A DNA stretch of 64,000 nucleotides, taken from the NCBI GenBank assembly GCA_029964075.1, contig CM057147.1, positions 25,379,513-25,443,512 on the forward strand, given 5' to 3'. Every line of letters begins with the position of its first letter. Position 1 is the first letter of the stretch. The notes under the pieces are model-generated. The model was not told the DNA's origin and ran no database searches. It worked only from the letters and a program-made list of their open reading frames with translations. The translations under genes were made by a program, and so were the position numbers. Shown here piece after piece: positions 23,378-35,300 of the stretch. Source of the stretch: Patiria pectinifera. Taxonomy: Eukaryota > Echinodermata > Asteroidea > Valvatida > Asterinidae.

Positions 23378-23957
23378 TAAAGTTGCTCACATAGAAAGTC
23401 GCCCATTAGTACCAATGGCTGTTTTGCGTGCTGCACGCGTATTATTTGTAAGCGGTCAAGTTAACTGAGAGTACCTACTGTACTTCAATAATTGTCAAAC
23501 GTGCGATGTCCTGTTTATTCGATTTCATTTTTTGTGTGCACACCAAAAAGTAAAAGAGGGCAGATCTTAACAATGAATAGTTGAACCCGGATTCGCTAAA
23601 GAGAGCTGCTTTTGTATATTAGCAACCTCACCTTTATGACAAATTCTTTCCGCGGATGTGTTAAAAGGTTCTGGCATGTATTATGCTCATAAATTAGGAT
23701 CCTGACCTGAGGTAGACATGTCATTGGCTGTACAGCTTTTCATCGCTATAGTTCCTTTATTTGTCGCATTATTGTAAATTCTGAACCCTTGATTGTGCCT
23801 TGAATTAACTTGAACTGGCAATTCACTGCCAGTTGGCACACCCGGAACCCTGTTACTATGTTTATCGTCTGATGTTCATAATAGCAACAATCAGGACTGG
23901 GCTAATTTTATGGGACTGCTGTAAGCTGAAACGTTTGTTGAGATAATTTACATTTTA

Positions 23958-24210
23958 CATGGTGAGTAAAAAAAAAACGAAACGAAAAACTAAGTGTTCT
24001 TTCAGCAAAACGAAAACAATTCTCATAGGGATGCATGTGAATTGTACATGAGTAACAAAACAAAAGTACGAGTGATTTGAATGATTCTTGTACTGAAAGA
24101 AAGCTCATTGATTGGGCTTTCGCATCCTAGATTGTAAAAGTACTACATGACAACTTCATTCAAAAACTGATCCTGCCGTTTGGGAGTTGCTTTTGTTTTT
24201 ACCTGCCCTG
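23958..24210. mobile_element. CA(G)GGTGAGTAAAA-ended DNA element, copy 1
   Basis: Flanked by TA on both sides. The left end is CATGGTGAGTAAAAAAA, the right end TTTTTACCTGCCCTG. It contains CTTTCAGCAAAACGAAAACA, also found in the 42633 element. TA duplication suggests a Tc1/mariner-type non-autonomous element. Its duplicate is 27318-27574. Confidence 0.6.
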
Positions 24211-24291
24211 TAATGAAGCGACAGACAGCTGGCCGAACGCCAGCCTAACGCAGAACAATTTGCTGCACATGGCTGGTGAACAGTGGCTGGT

Positions 24292-24637
24292 GAAAAAAAA
24301 AAAAAGTCGGTCTCTGGTCAGCGCGCGCGTCGATTTTAATCATGCGCGTCGATCTTTTTTTTCTTCAAAATGTTCCGCGGTAGCTCCAACAGCGCCCTCT
24401 ATTTCTGCACCTCCTCATTTTTTTTTTAACCAAAGAGCACCAAGGAATGGGAAATTGTACCAAGGCAAATGATTGAAAGCACCAAGGCAAATTATGGAGG
24501 ACACCAATGTACACGATGACACCAACAAGCAAAATAGTGCCCACCTTGTCTGTACAATCCAAGCTTGAAGAAAAAAAAAAGCCGCGTGGCCGCGTCAATT
24601 CCAGAACTTTGGTCTGACCAGAGACCGAATATTGTTT
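24292..24637. mobile_element. diverged Harbinger-like MITE
   Basis: Runs from an A-run plus GTCGGTCTCTGGTCA to TGACCAGAGACCGA plus a T-run and GGCC, followed by TTA. The duplicated segment at 27640-27665 lacks it. The left GGCC end is lost or altered. It is a relative of the 23003 element. Confidence 0.6.
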
Positions 24638-25845
24638 TTTTGGCCTTATTGCAATGCTAAGCCACATATTCTGCGCTTGAACCACATTCATGCTTAAAAA
24701 TGCCCTAGTTTTGAGTCCCCCCCCCTAAGTTTTCAAATGTCTAGCTATTTAAAATTATTCACTTAAAAAACAAATCAGTGAAACGTTATGGAATTCTTGC
24801 TTTAAAACGTTCGAATTGTATGCTTCCCGACAAAAATTCCCGCGATATGGTCACAAGGGTAACCCGCAATAAAAACATATTTCCAAAGGTTTGAGAACGT
24901 CCTAAATAGATAAGAAAGTTTAAAAGTTAATACGTACAAATTGGAAAATTCGCTAGGAAAAAAAATATGGCGCAAATATTATATGGTGGCTCTTCGATCA
25001 TTTTCTTGCACATCTTATAAGACTCGTGTTTGGATTCCGGTGTCATTAAGAACTTGAACTCCTATGAAATATGTTCTCCTTGCCCATGGTAAAAGTCTAA
25101 TCCTCACGCCTGACTCGTCAGTGTCCCAATAGACCTTCAGCGAAGCAGCCATATTAGAGGACAATGCTTTTAATTTGCTTCGATATGCATGAGTGAACCT
25201 TTTTGTGAAGTCATTGTTACTGATTTCAAATAACAAAAGATGGCCTCTAAGATGGCCGCTACGCATAAGGTCAATTAGCTGAACTTATATTGGGCGTGCG
25301 CAAACCAACCAATGAGTCCGTATTTCATGGAGTTCGAATTTCACACTACACCGCCCTCCAGGGTCACTCTGTAGAATGGGGTTCGTCAGTATATGCACAG
25401 GTTTTACCCAGACTACTTTTGCGGGGTATTCATCCCACTTTTTCAAAGCTCAAAGTAAGTTGTGCCGATTCCTTGCTGTATGGTTTACAAAGCCCTATTT
25501 TTCATATTAGCTCGACCGCTTCCCTCTTTAGGAACACTATTATTCTGAAGCAAATAAATATATAAATAACTAAAATGTTCCAGCACAATTACAGCAAGTA
25601 GGACTTGATTCAGGTTCAGTCTGGGTATCAACTGTGACAAATTCACCATTTTTCTAGCAAATCACTTGATATCAACGTCACAAGTCATCAGTGGCGGATC
25701 TAGTCACCGCCCCCCCCCCAGTGGGCCGCCAAAAATTGTAATATCATGCAGAAAAACGTAGATAGAATTGATAGCGTGCCTGGATTTGGCCTATATGTAG
25801 CCGGCCCAGGTTGGTAGCGGGCCCAGATTGGTCTAGCTGTACAGG

Positions 25846-26713
25846 GTGTTTCAATAAAAAGGAAACCCAACTTTAAAGAACCAGTATGGACAGACTAAAT
25901 GTTTACTGGCTATAAAACTGGTATCATCTGAAAGCGTAATCTCTATGCTTTTCAATGATACCTTGCTTACATTTCCAGGGTCATGCATTACTGAGCGCCA
26001 CTGTCATGAGATTTTGATGCAAAGTTGCAGTTGGTTCACTTTCATGTCAAACACAATAGGCGTGGTGTGCATGAGAATAAGTACCAAGAAGAAGACACGA
26101 GTGCATAAAATAAAACAAAAATAAAACAAGTCGGGTTGGTTTCAAAACTGGATTTTATTGTTTGTCATGAATTTCTCGTTTTGACCAAGCCACGTTCAAA
26201 ACAATGTGCCATTTTCCCGAGGATTAACATTCAAGCCATTTCACAGACATTTCCGTAACAATAGGCACACAGTGCCCAGTGTTTTTTTTAAAGGGTGTTA
26301 GTTTTGCCAATGTTGATCAAAGATCGCAAAAATCCATCACCACTCGCAAAAATCCATCACCAATTGTGACAGTCAATCATCGATTGCAAAACCCCACTGC
26401 CTATCGATAAAGTGCATCGCCGATTCGTTGATCACATAAAATGCCTCTTTGGCGTTCCATAGGACCCAAGGAGTATCGCTATTCGTCGTGCCTGATGCTC
26501 GCCGCGCCGATGCAAGATAGGAAGTCGCCGCGGCGAGATAGTCATTGAGCGAGATAGTAACTCGCCGCGGCGAGATGGTAATTCGCCGCGGCGAAATAGT
26601 AACTCGCCGCGGCGGCGAGATAGTAATTCGCCGCGGCGAGATAGGAACTAACTTTATTAATTTCTTTTGGCCCTTCTACGCTTCCGTACTTTTACGCTTC
26701 CGTACGTATTTTA
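25846..26713. other. spacer between the two duplicated segments
   Basis: No gene seen. It starts with ACAGGGTGTTTCAATAAAAAGG, a repeat-terminus-like phrase. At 26310-26440 there are short near-repeats (CGCAAAAATCCATCACC twice), followed by the CGCCGCGGCG array at 26516-26645. Confidence 0.5.
26516..26645. repeat. tandem repeat of the palindrome CGCCGCGGCG
   Basis: Five copies of CGCCGCGGCG alternate with AGATAGTAAT/AGATAGTAAC-type spacers, giving a unit near 21 bp. It is a CpG-dense island in otherwise AT-rich DNA. No known element was recognised. Confidence 0.75.
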
Positions 26714-27317
26714 CGTAACCAAGGACGCTAATAATGTGTGTTTGTTTGTAAAGTTGCTCACATAGAAAGTCGCCCATTGGTGCCAAAGGCTGTTTTGCGT
26801 ACTGCACGCGTATAATTTGTAAGTCAAGTTAACTGAGAGTACCTACTGTACTTCAAAAATTGTCAAACGTGCGATGTCCTGTTTATTCGATTTAATTTTT
26901 TGTGTGCACACCAAAAAGTAAAAGAGGGCAGATCTTAACAATGAATAGTTGAACCCGGATTCGCTAAAGAGAGCTGCTTTTGTATATTAGCAACCTCACC
27001 TTTATGACAAATTCTTTCCGCGGATGTGTTAAAAGGTTCTGGCATGTATTATGCTAGGATCCTGACCTGAGGTAGACATGTCATTGGCTGTACAACTTTT
27101 CACCGCTATAGTTCCTTTATTTGTCGCATTATTGTAAATTCTGAACCCTTGATTGTGCCTTGAATTAACTTGAACTGGCAATTCACTGCCAGTTGGCACA
27201 CCCGGAACCCTGTTACTATGTTTCTCGTCTGATGTTCATAATAGCAACAATCAGGACTGGGCTAATTTAATGGGACTGCTGTAAGCTGAAACGTTTGTTG
27301 AGATAATTTACATTTTA

Positions 27318-27574
27318 CAGGGTGAGTAAAAAAAAAAAACGAAACGAAAAAACTAAGTTTTCTTTCAGCAAAACGAAAACAATTCTCATAGGGATGCATG
27401 TGAATTGTACATGAGTAACAAAACAAAAGTACGAGTGATTTGAATGATTCTTGTACTGACAGAAAGCTCATTGATTGGGCTTTCATATCCTAGATTGTAA
27501 AAGCACTACATGCACAACTTCATTCTAAAACTGATCCTGCCGTTTGGGAGTTGCTTTTGTTTTTACCTGCCCTG
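27318..27574. mobile_element. CAGGGTGAGTAAAA-ended DNA element, copy 2
   Basis: The segmental duplicate of 23958-24210, TA-flanked, with the consensus left end CAGGGTGAGTAAAAAAA preserved. Confidence 0.6.
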
Positions 27575-28218
27575 TAATGAAGCGACAGACAGCTGGCCGA
27601 ACGCCAGCCTAACGCAGAACAATTTGCTGCACATGGCTGGTGAACAGTTGTTATTGCCAAGCCACATATTCTGCGCTTGAACCACATTCATGCTTAAAAA
27701 TGCCCTAGTTTTGAGTCCCCCCTAAGTTTTCAAATGTCTGGCTATTTAAAATTATTCACTTAAAAAACAAATCAGTGAAACGTTATGGAATTCTTACTAT
27801 AAAACGTTCGAATTGTATGCTTCCCGACAAAAAAATCCCGCGATATGGTCACAAGGGTAACCCGCAATAAAAACATATTTCCAGGGGTTTGAGAACGTCC
27901 TAAATAGATAAGAAAGTGTAAAAGTTAATACGTACAAATTGGAAAATTCGCTAGGAAAAAAAAAATATGGCGCAAGTATTATATGGTGGCTCTTCGATCA
28001 TTTTCTTGCACATCTTATAAGACTCGTGTTTGGATTCCGGTGTCATTATGAACTTGAACTCCTATGAAATATGTTCTCCTTCCCAATAGACCTTCAGCGA
28101 AGCAGCCATCTTAGAGGACAATGCCTTTAATTTGCTTCGATACGCATGAGTGAACTTTTTGTGAAGTCATTGTTACTGATTTCAAATAACAAAAGATGCC
28201 CTCTAAGATGGCCGCTAT

Positions 28219-28527
28219 CAAGGGCGGATCCAGGGGGGGGCCAAAGGGGGCCATGGCCCCCCCCCCAAAACGAAACCATTTTTTTTTTTTTTTATGTGAC
28301 ATCGCAATAAAGGCAGGCAATGAGTACACCACCATCTTTTCCTCAAAAAACATTGGTTAAAGTGGTCAGAAATTGCCTCAGATCGCACCACAGAGCATCT
28401 AGAATCCAAAAATTTTTCGGGGCCCTTAAGCAGGCCCCGAACCCCACGCCGTAATTTTTTGACCCACTTTTTGGGGGGACCAATTTTTTTTGGCCCCCCC
28501 AAAAATTGTGTTCTGGATCCGCCCTTG
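28219..28527. mobile_element. hAT-type MITE, copy 2
   Basis: The same CAAGGGCGGATCC ends as 18523-18825, flanked by a perfect 8-bp duplication GCCGCTAT (28211-28218, 28528-28535). The paralogous segment has the empty site near 25255 (GATGGCCGCTACGCAT). The interior is in the opposite orientation to copy 1. Confidence 0.92.
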
Positions 28528-29751
28528 GCCGCTATGCGTAAGGTCAATTAGCTTAACTTATATTGGGCGTGCGCAAACCAACCAATGAGTCCGTATTTCA
28601 TGGAGATCGAATTTAACACTACACCGCCCTCCAGGGTCACTCTGTGGAATGGGGTTCGGCAGTACATGCACAGGTTTTACCCAGACTACTTTTACGGGGT
28701 ATTCATCCCACTTTTTTGGTAATTAAAAGCTCAAACAAAGTTGTGCCGATTCCTTGCTCTATGGTTTACAAAGCCCTATTGTTCATATTAGCTCGACCGC
28801 TTCCCTCTTTAGGAACACCATTATTCTGAAGCAAATAAATATATAAATAAATAAAATGTTCCAGTACAATTACAGCAAGTAGGACTTGATTCAGGTTCAG
28901 TCTGGGTATCAACTCGTGGCAAATTCACCGTTTTTCTAGCAGATTGGTAGCGGGCCCAGATTGGTCTAGCTATAGTTCAAGAGAGATAGAGTGAACAAGC
29001 CCGCACCTGTCGGCTAGCGGTGGGCGGGGGGTGATGCTCACACCGTCCTCCTCCCCTCCGTGCGAGCCGGAGATATTAAAGGTGATCAGAGAGTGAGACC
29101 ATTTAGTTCAGATGTTGTTTTGATTTATTTGTCAATAAGCCGACCTGACCTATTGTTTTGATACTAAGCATATTTAAAATGCCGAGGGCTTGCTCCACTG
29201 CCACTATCAAACACGACACTATGGCGTGCAGATTTTAACGTTAAATCCTGAAATAGAGGTATCAAACTAACCCTAATACTCAAGGAGTTAGAAAAATGCA
29301 TCAGCTATAACTTAGCATCCTGCATAATTCTAAATTCTGAATTATGCACATCTCCATTTCAAATAAAGATTTTTTTTTTAGAAATAGAGACATCTCTAAT
29401 TCCGCATTTACTGTTAATTTTGCGTGCCATACAACTCGGACTACCAAGTTAAAGCTGATGCATTCTTTTGCAAGCCCGGGTTATATGTAAAACAACTTTG
29501 AACTGTCTAGTTTTAAAAATTATTGTTGGCCGACTTTTATACAGTATGAACTAATGTGAAAGCAATCATGGAATGTAATATTAATACTTTGTTTCCTGAC
29601 AGTTAAACTCAATACTAGTTACTCATATAGTATTTTGTTTTAATATAAACTTTGTCTATTTAAGAAAATTATCTATACAAAAGTATTTTTTTCTTCTTCA
29701 GAGCATAAAGTATTACGTGCCAAAACAACACATTGAAAGCTATGTTTGTAT

Positions 29752-29932
29752 CAGGCATGAGAATGAATTGCAATGCAAAAACAGGAAACTTGTGGGAAAA
29801 ACAGGGAAAAAGATGTAAAATCAGGCAAAAAAAGCCCCAAAACAGGCCCAAAATAAATAAAAACGCGAACATTTGCAACAAAAAAAAATTCAACAGAATT
29901 TCCTGTTTAAAAGAGGAAGATTCTCATGCCTG
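29752..29932. mobile_element. small MITE with CAGGCATGAGAAT ends
   Basis: The 181-bp element has terminal inverted repeats CAGGCATGAGAAT / ATTCTCATGCCTG. The ends resemble those of the 38139 and 57289 elements (CAGGCATGCAAC). It is non-coding, and its target duplication is unclear. Confidence 0.6.
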
Positions 29933-31339
29933 TGTTATTTCTACTGCAGTTGATAGTAATATTTTGTACACAGAGAAAATCAACACACCGTTTTATCAAT
30001 CTGACAAAATAGAAATCCATGTTGACACATACATGTTTAACACGTACATGTACAGGCGATAAAGACACATGCACACAGAGATCTAGATAGTATATAGACA
30101 GTTCAACATTCATATTCATGATTTGATTTTGCATGTCTAACGTTATTGGTCGAATCGTTGTCACAATATGTTGCATGATCAACAATCTCCGAACACATGC
30201 ACACCGGTACTCCAGTTGTTCAATAGAGCTTTTGCATACAGGCAGCATGAAACGGCAAAGTACAGTTCTTGTGGCTGGTTTAAGCTGACTTTTTAAAGGA
30301 ATGTTTTCTGCTTATTAAGCACTTCTGTTAAACAGAAGTAGACAGTGAAAATCATTTATTTTGGGAAAAGCATTTTGGGAGAAACAATTCCACTAGCACT
30401 GAAAGACGTTAAATGCCCACACAAAGTAGACCAACTGGACAACTCCAATTCTAAAACTCCATTTTGTTTTCAGTTCATTTTTTTTAAACTTAAATACATG
30501 TACTTGTACAAATCTGTATGATGCTAACCATATATATGTACACTGCACCATAAATACACAAAAACATTTCCATAAAGGATTTAAATGAGTTGGCTTTGAG
30601 CCTCACAGTACTTCAATATAAAACAAAATAAAAATAAAAATAAAACTCATGGTCTCTGCTTGTTGGAGTAAGCTTGTTATTATATTTTAACCATTCCCCC
30701 TTACTTTCTAAGTTTTAGACAGAGACTTCATGATATTCAAATTAAAAAAAGGCTGCTACAGCAAGCTTTGTAAATTACAAATCTTCTGTGACTAAAAAAA
30801 GATGAGTTATTTTTCAACATTGGAAAAAAAAGGAATGAATTCTAGGATGAGGTTGTGCGATTCAATACCAATCTCTCCTACAAAGGAAGTTTGTTTTGAA
30901 AGAACACTCTTCATTTGGAAGCAATAATTCTTTAAAGCAGACGTTGCGTGTTATCCGCAAACCCAATTGCATTCTCAAAAGATTCTTTGGTATGTCTACA
31001 TATATTGTAAATTCAAGCCTGGATCGATCTCAATTTTTAAAACAATGCTCCGGGAATTTATCTGTAATGATAGGCACCATGATGGTATCTCCAGTGTTCT
31101 TCAAAAACTGTTTTGGGAGGGTGGGGCCTCCAGTTCACATTTTACACTGCCACTTTTTACTAACTTACTACTATGTTCTTACGTCGGCCACTTCCCATTT
31201 CAGCTAATAACAAAGTTGAATATCCTTCGTCGTGATTTTAGCGATCGCTAGAAAATAAGTAAAATCATTATGATTTAAGCACCAAATTATAAACAGATAT
31301 CTCCGTCTGCACTACACAAAGGATTAGATCGGAGCAGTA

Positions 31340-31705
31340 TTGTAGTTTAAGTGCTTGTGATGGATCACAAGTCATCACAAAGCAATCACAAGTAATCACA
31401 AAGCAATCACAAGTAATCACAACGCAATCACAAGTTGTAACAAAACAATCACAAGTAATCACAAAGCAATCACAAGTCATCACAAAGCAGTCTCAAGTCA
31501 TCAAAAAGCAATCGCAAGTAATCAAAAGCAATCGCAAGTAATCACAAAGCAATCGCAAGTAATCACAAAGTAATCGCAAGTAATCACAAAGTAATCGCAA
31601 GTAATCACAAAGCAATCGCAAGTAATCACAAACCAATCGCAAGTCATCACAAAGCAATCACAAGTAATCACAAAGCTATCACAAGTCAATCACAAGTCAT
31701 CCAGA
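31340..31705. repeat. 21-bp tandem repeat (CAATCACAAGTAATCACAAAG)
   Basis: About 16 imperfect units, with a drift from AATCACAAG to AATCGCAAG along the array. Because 21 is a multiple of three, one strand is open as a 7-residue repeat; this is not a gene. Confidence 0.85.
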
Positions 31706-32327
31706 CCAAACTTATTTCACAAGATATTCAAATGAACTGTGACAAATGCATTGCGGTGTTGTTGGAACCATGTTTCTTGTGACCGGTCTTGTAGATTGAC
31801 TTGTGATTTACTTCAGATTAGACATAGGATTTACTTGTGACTAAACATATGATTTACTTGAGATTGGAACTTTAATTTTCTTGTGATCGCACTTGTGATT
31901 TACTTGTAAAGGTCCTGACCAGACACATTATTTATCCCCGACCCTCCATTATCTGCGCAGGAAACGCTTGCAACGCACCACGTTGTCACACACAAATTGA
32001 CAAATTGAAGGTGAGTGCGTAGAAAAATGGCCGCATAGCTTTAGGGGAATCTGATGATATTTCTGATTGGACATGTGATTTACTTGTAATCAGCCATGTG
32101 ATTTCCTTGTGATCGACTGTGCGATTGATTAGTGAGCCACCACAAGTACCTGGCCTACAATATTTCCACAATGGCAAGTTATCTTGAGAGAGAACCCTCC
32201 ATGGTCTTGTGGAGGCCCTTGCTAACTTTTGGCCTTCAACAACTTGATAATTGTGCCCGCCCAGTCGTCCTGCCCACTTTGCAACCCGCAGAGAACACCG
32301 CGGATGTATCTCTCACGAAGACGTCTC

Positions 32328-35300
32328 TCAGGCTTTGATGAGTTCATCATCATCGTCATCCTCAATCCTGACATTTCTAAACTGGCAAGTTGCTTTCTTG
32401 TCGGGGCTGATGTTGTCCTTGATCCAAGCGAAGTTGGATTTTTGCATCGGGAGAGGGTTATCCTCTTTTTCTTCCCAGTACGGTCGGTCCATCCCGCTGG
32501 ACAAACACTCCAGTTCCTTGTCAATGGGACTGGTCACATACTCCTCAGCGAACGTCTGCAGCTGCTGGCACGCGGTCGTGCTGTCATTGTCATCGTCGCT
32601 GTCACTGTGGTGACCGGTTTCCTCATCGGGGGACAGGGCGTCGACCGGTCTCGGGAGGAGCACAAAGGAGCCGCACCTGCTGAGTTGGCGGACCAAGAAC
32701 TGCTGGAGGTCTTGGCGCTGGGTTTGGTCTTGCTCCCGGACCCACTCCTGCAAGGAACGGAGCAAACCCACACAGTTACTGACTAGAAATCTACCAAGAC
32801 TTGTGATCAAGTCAGTCATAAGCCACCACAACTTAAGCTTAAGTCCTCTAGTCTCAAATCAAAACTCTTCATATGAACTGCGACAAATTAAAGGCATTCC
32901 TTTGTCATGGATAATCTCCTGTTACTTGTGACCAAAATTGTTTAATGACAAAGCACAACCCTTACCTTGATTTCGTCAGCGTACATTGTCTTACTAAGGT
33001 CTGCTTTGGTTCTTTTTCTGGATCCCCTGTATGTTAACACTCTTCCAGGCTAGTAAAATGAGGAAACAGATGAAAATAAAACCAAAGTAAGACGACAGCA
33101 AACTATTTTCAAAATCAAAATTCAAGACAACAATGTTCCCTAAAATAGTTTAACAGAGATGGTTCTAAATGTTGTTATAACACCTCACCAACAGATTCTG
33201 TGTCTTGATTGGCCGAGAGCGAGTCACATGGTACTTTCTATTTTTGCTATCTTTCTGTGCACGGCCAAAAGTACTATACCCGTAGCAACCAAAGTACTAT
33301 ACCATTAGCAACCAAAGTACTATATCCATGGCGCGGTATTTGTGTGCAAATGCATGCTGGTATGCATGTTAAGCCCAGGAGAACGCGCCACAGAGGTGGG
33401 TTCAAACATTTCGTGAAGGGGTGGTAGGGAAGAAAGAAATACATTTCCACCAATTTTGTATTGAAATTGAAGTTTATTTTAATTGTGTTCAGATTTAGAT
33501 AATTAAAAATATTAAAACTGAGCAGAATCTGTGGGCAAAGTGTTATAAAACAAATATTGAATGCTTTATCACGTGGTGAAGTAAAACTAGCCTCCCTCGG
33601 TGATCCATGGAGCATTCTATTTTCCTGTGGCTTGATCGCCTCGGGAAAATAGAATGTCCATGGATCACCTCGGGAGGCTAATTTTAATACACCACTCGAA
33701 GCATTTAATATTTGTATATTATACAGAGCAAAGTAAGCCAATAACCCTAAACGCAATGAACCTCTGTCCTCTTTTGTGTGAATTATAAAACCCCCAACAC
33801 GATTATCTTACCACATTTCTCAGCATGGTGTGTAGCACTGCTAGGGAGACGTCGTTCCTTGATTCTGGCGGGTAAAACCTGTCAAGTTCCTGGACCGATA
33901 ACGTCATCTCCGTGGTGATCGAGCTCACAACTGTGCAACGAATGACAGCAAAACAATTCACACGAATCAGTTGTCAATATTTGAGGAAAAAATGATTGAT
34001 AAATTGTGGGACAAAAATCTCAAAAAAAATATACTTTCTTGTATTTTAATATTTCCTGATGTACCACACAGTCTGTGCTGGGGTGGTTGGGGATGGTACA
34101 GGGAGTAACAGGCAGGGCGGTTTGGAGCGGTACAGGGAGTAACAGGCAGGGCGGTTTGGGGCAGTACAGGGAGTAACAGGCAGGGTGGTTTGGGGCAGTA
34201 CAGGGAGTAACAGGCAGGGCGGTTTGGAGCGGTACAGGGAGTAACAGGCAGGGTGGTTTGGGGCAGTACAGGGAGTAACAGGCAGGGCGGTTTGGGGCAG
34301 TACAGGGAGTAACAGGCAGGGTGGTTTGGGGCAGTACAGGGAGTAACAGGCAGGGCGGTTTGGGGCGGTACAGGGAGTAACAGGCAGGGCGGTTTGGGGC
34401 AGTACAGGGAGTAACAGGCAGGGTGGTTTGGGGCAGTACAGGGAGTAACAGGCAGGGCGGTTTGGGGCAGTACAGGGAGTAACAGGCAGGGTGGTTTGGG
34501 GCAGTACAGGGAGTAACAGGCAGGGTGGTTTGGAGCGGTACAGGGAGTAACAGGCAGGGCGGTTTGGGGCAGTACAGGGAGTAACAGGCAGGGTGGTTTG
34601 GGGCGGTACAGGGAGTAACAGGCAGGGTGGTTTGGGGCAGTACAGGGAGTAACAGGCAGGGCGGTTTGGGGCAGTACAGGGAGTAACAGGCAGGGTGGTT
34701 TGGGGCAGTACAGGGAGTAACAGGCAGGGTGGTTTGGGGCAGTACAGGGAGTAACAGGCAGGGCGGTTTGGAGCGGTACAGGGAGTAACAGGCAGGGTGG
34801 TTTGGGGCAGTACAGGGAGTAACAGGCAGGGCGGTTTGGAGCGGTACAGGGAGTAACAGGCAGGGCGGTTTGGGGCAGTACAGGGAGTAACAGGCAGGGT
34901 GGTTTGGGGCAGTACAGGGAGTAACAGGCAGGGCGGTTTGGGGCAGTACAGGGAGTAACAGGCAGGGCGGTTTGGGGCAGTACAGGGAGTAACAGGCAGG
35001 GTGGTTTGGGGCAGTACAGGGAGTAACAGGCAGGGCGGTTTGGGGCAGTACAGGGAGTAACAGGCAGGGCGGTTTGGAGCGGTACAGGGAGTAACAGGCA
35101 GGGCGGTTTGGGGCAGTACAGGGAGTAACAGGCAGGGTGGTTTGGGGCAGTACAGGGAGTAACAGGCAGGGTGGTTTGGGGCAGTACAGGGAGTAACAGG
35201 CAGGGCGGTTTGGGGCAGTACAGGGAGTAACAGGCAGGGCGGTTTGGAGCGGTACAGGGAGTAATAGGTTAAACACTGATACTTTACATTCTTCATCTGC

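Larger units (their letters stand above)
22624..25845. other. upstream flank of laccase A, copy 1 of a tandem segmental duplication
   Basis: No gene. The stretch directly upstream of the laccase A ATG resembles the copy B flank. From 22966 to 25845 the sequence is nearly the same as 26714-28978, apart from insertions: Harbinger-like elements at 23003-23377 and about 24292-24637, and a short block near 25656-25811. The region probably includes the laccase promoter and 5' UTR, neither of which I can place. Confidence 0.7.
26714..28978. repeat. tandem segmental duplication of laccase upstream DNA, copy 2
   Basis: A direct repeat of 22966-25845 in the same orientation. It begins at TACGTAACCAAGGACGCTAAT, about 340 bp upstream of where the laccase start would be, so it carries the 5' flank but no laccase exon. 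It lacks two Harbinger-like elements of copy 1 and instead has a hAT-type MITE at 28219-28527. The copies look nearly identical by eye, so the event is recent. Confidence 0.85.
28979..32327. other. intergenic region between laccase A and TPCN1
   Basis: AT-rich, no gene recognised. It holds a small MITE (29752-29932), the 21-bp repeat (31340-31705), and presumably the TPCN1 3' UTR next to 32328, although I found no convincing polyA signal. Between 31780 and 32130 words such as ACTTGTGATTTACTTG recur; these are reverse complements of the neighbouring repeat unit. Confidence 0.5.

Noticed and set aside
31340..31705. Possible CRISPR-like array
   Set aside because: Direct tandem units without unique spacers, in an animal genome; an ordinary satellite repeat.
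32229..32786. 185-codon open frame on the plus strand
   Set aside because: Antisense shadow of the last TPCN1 exon.
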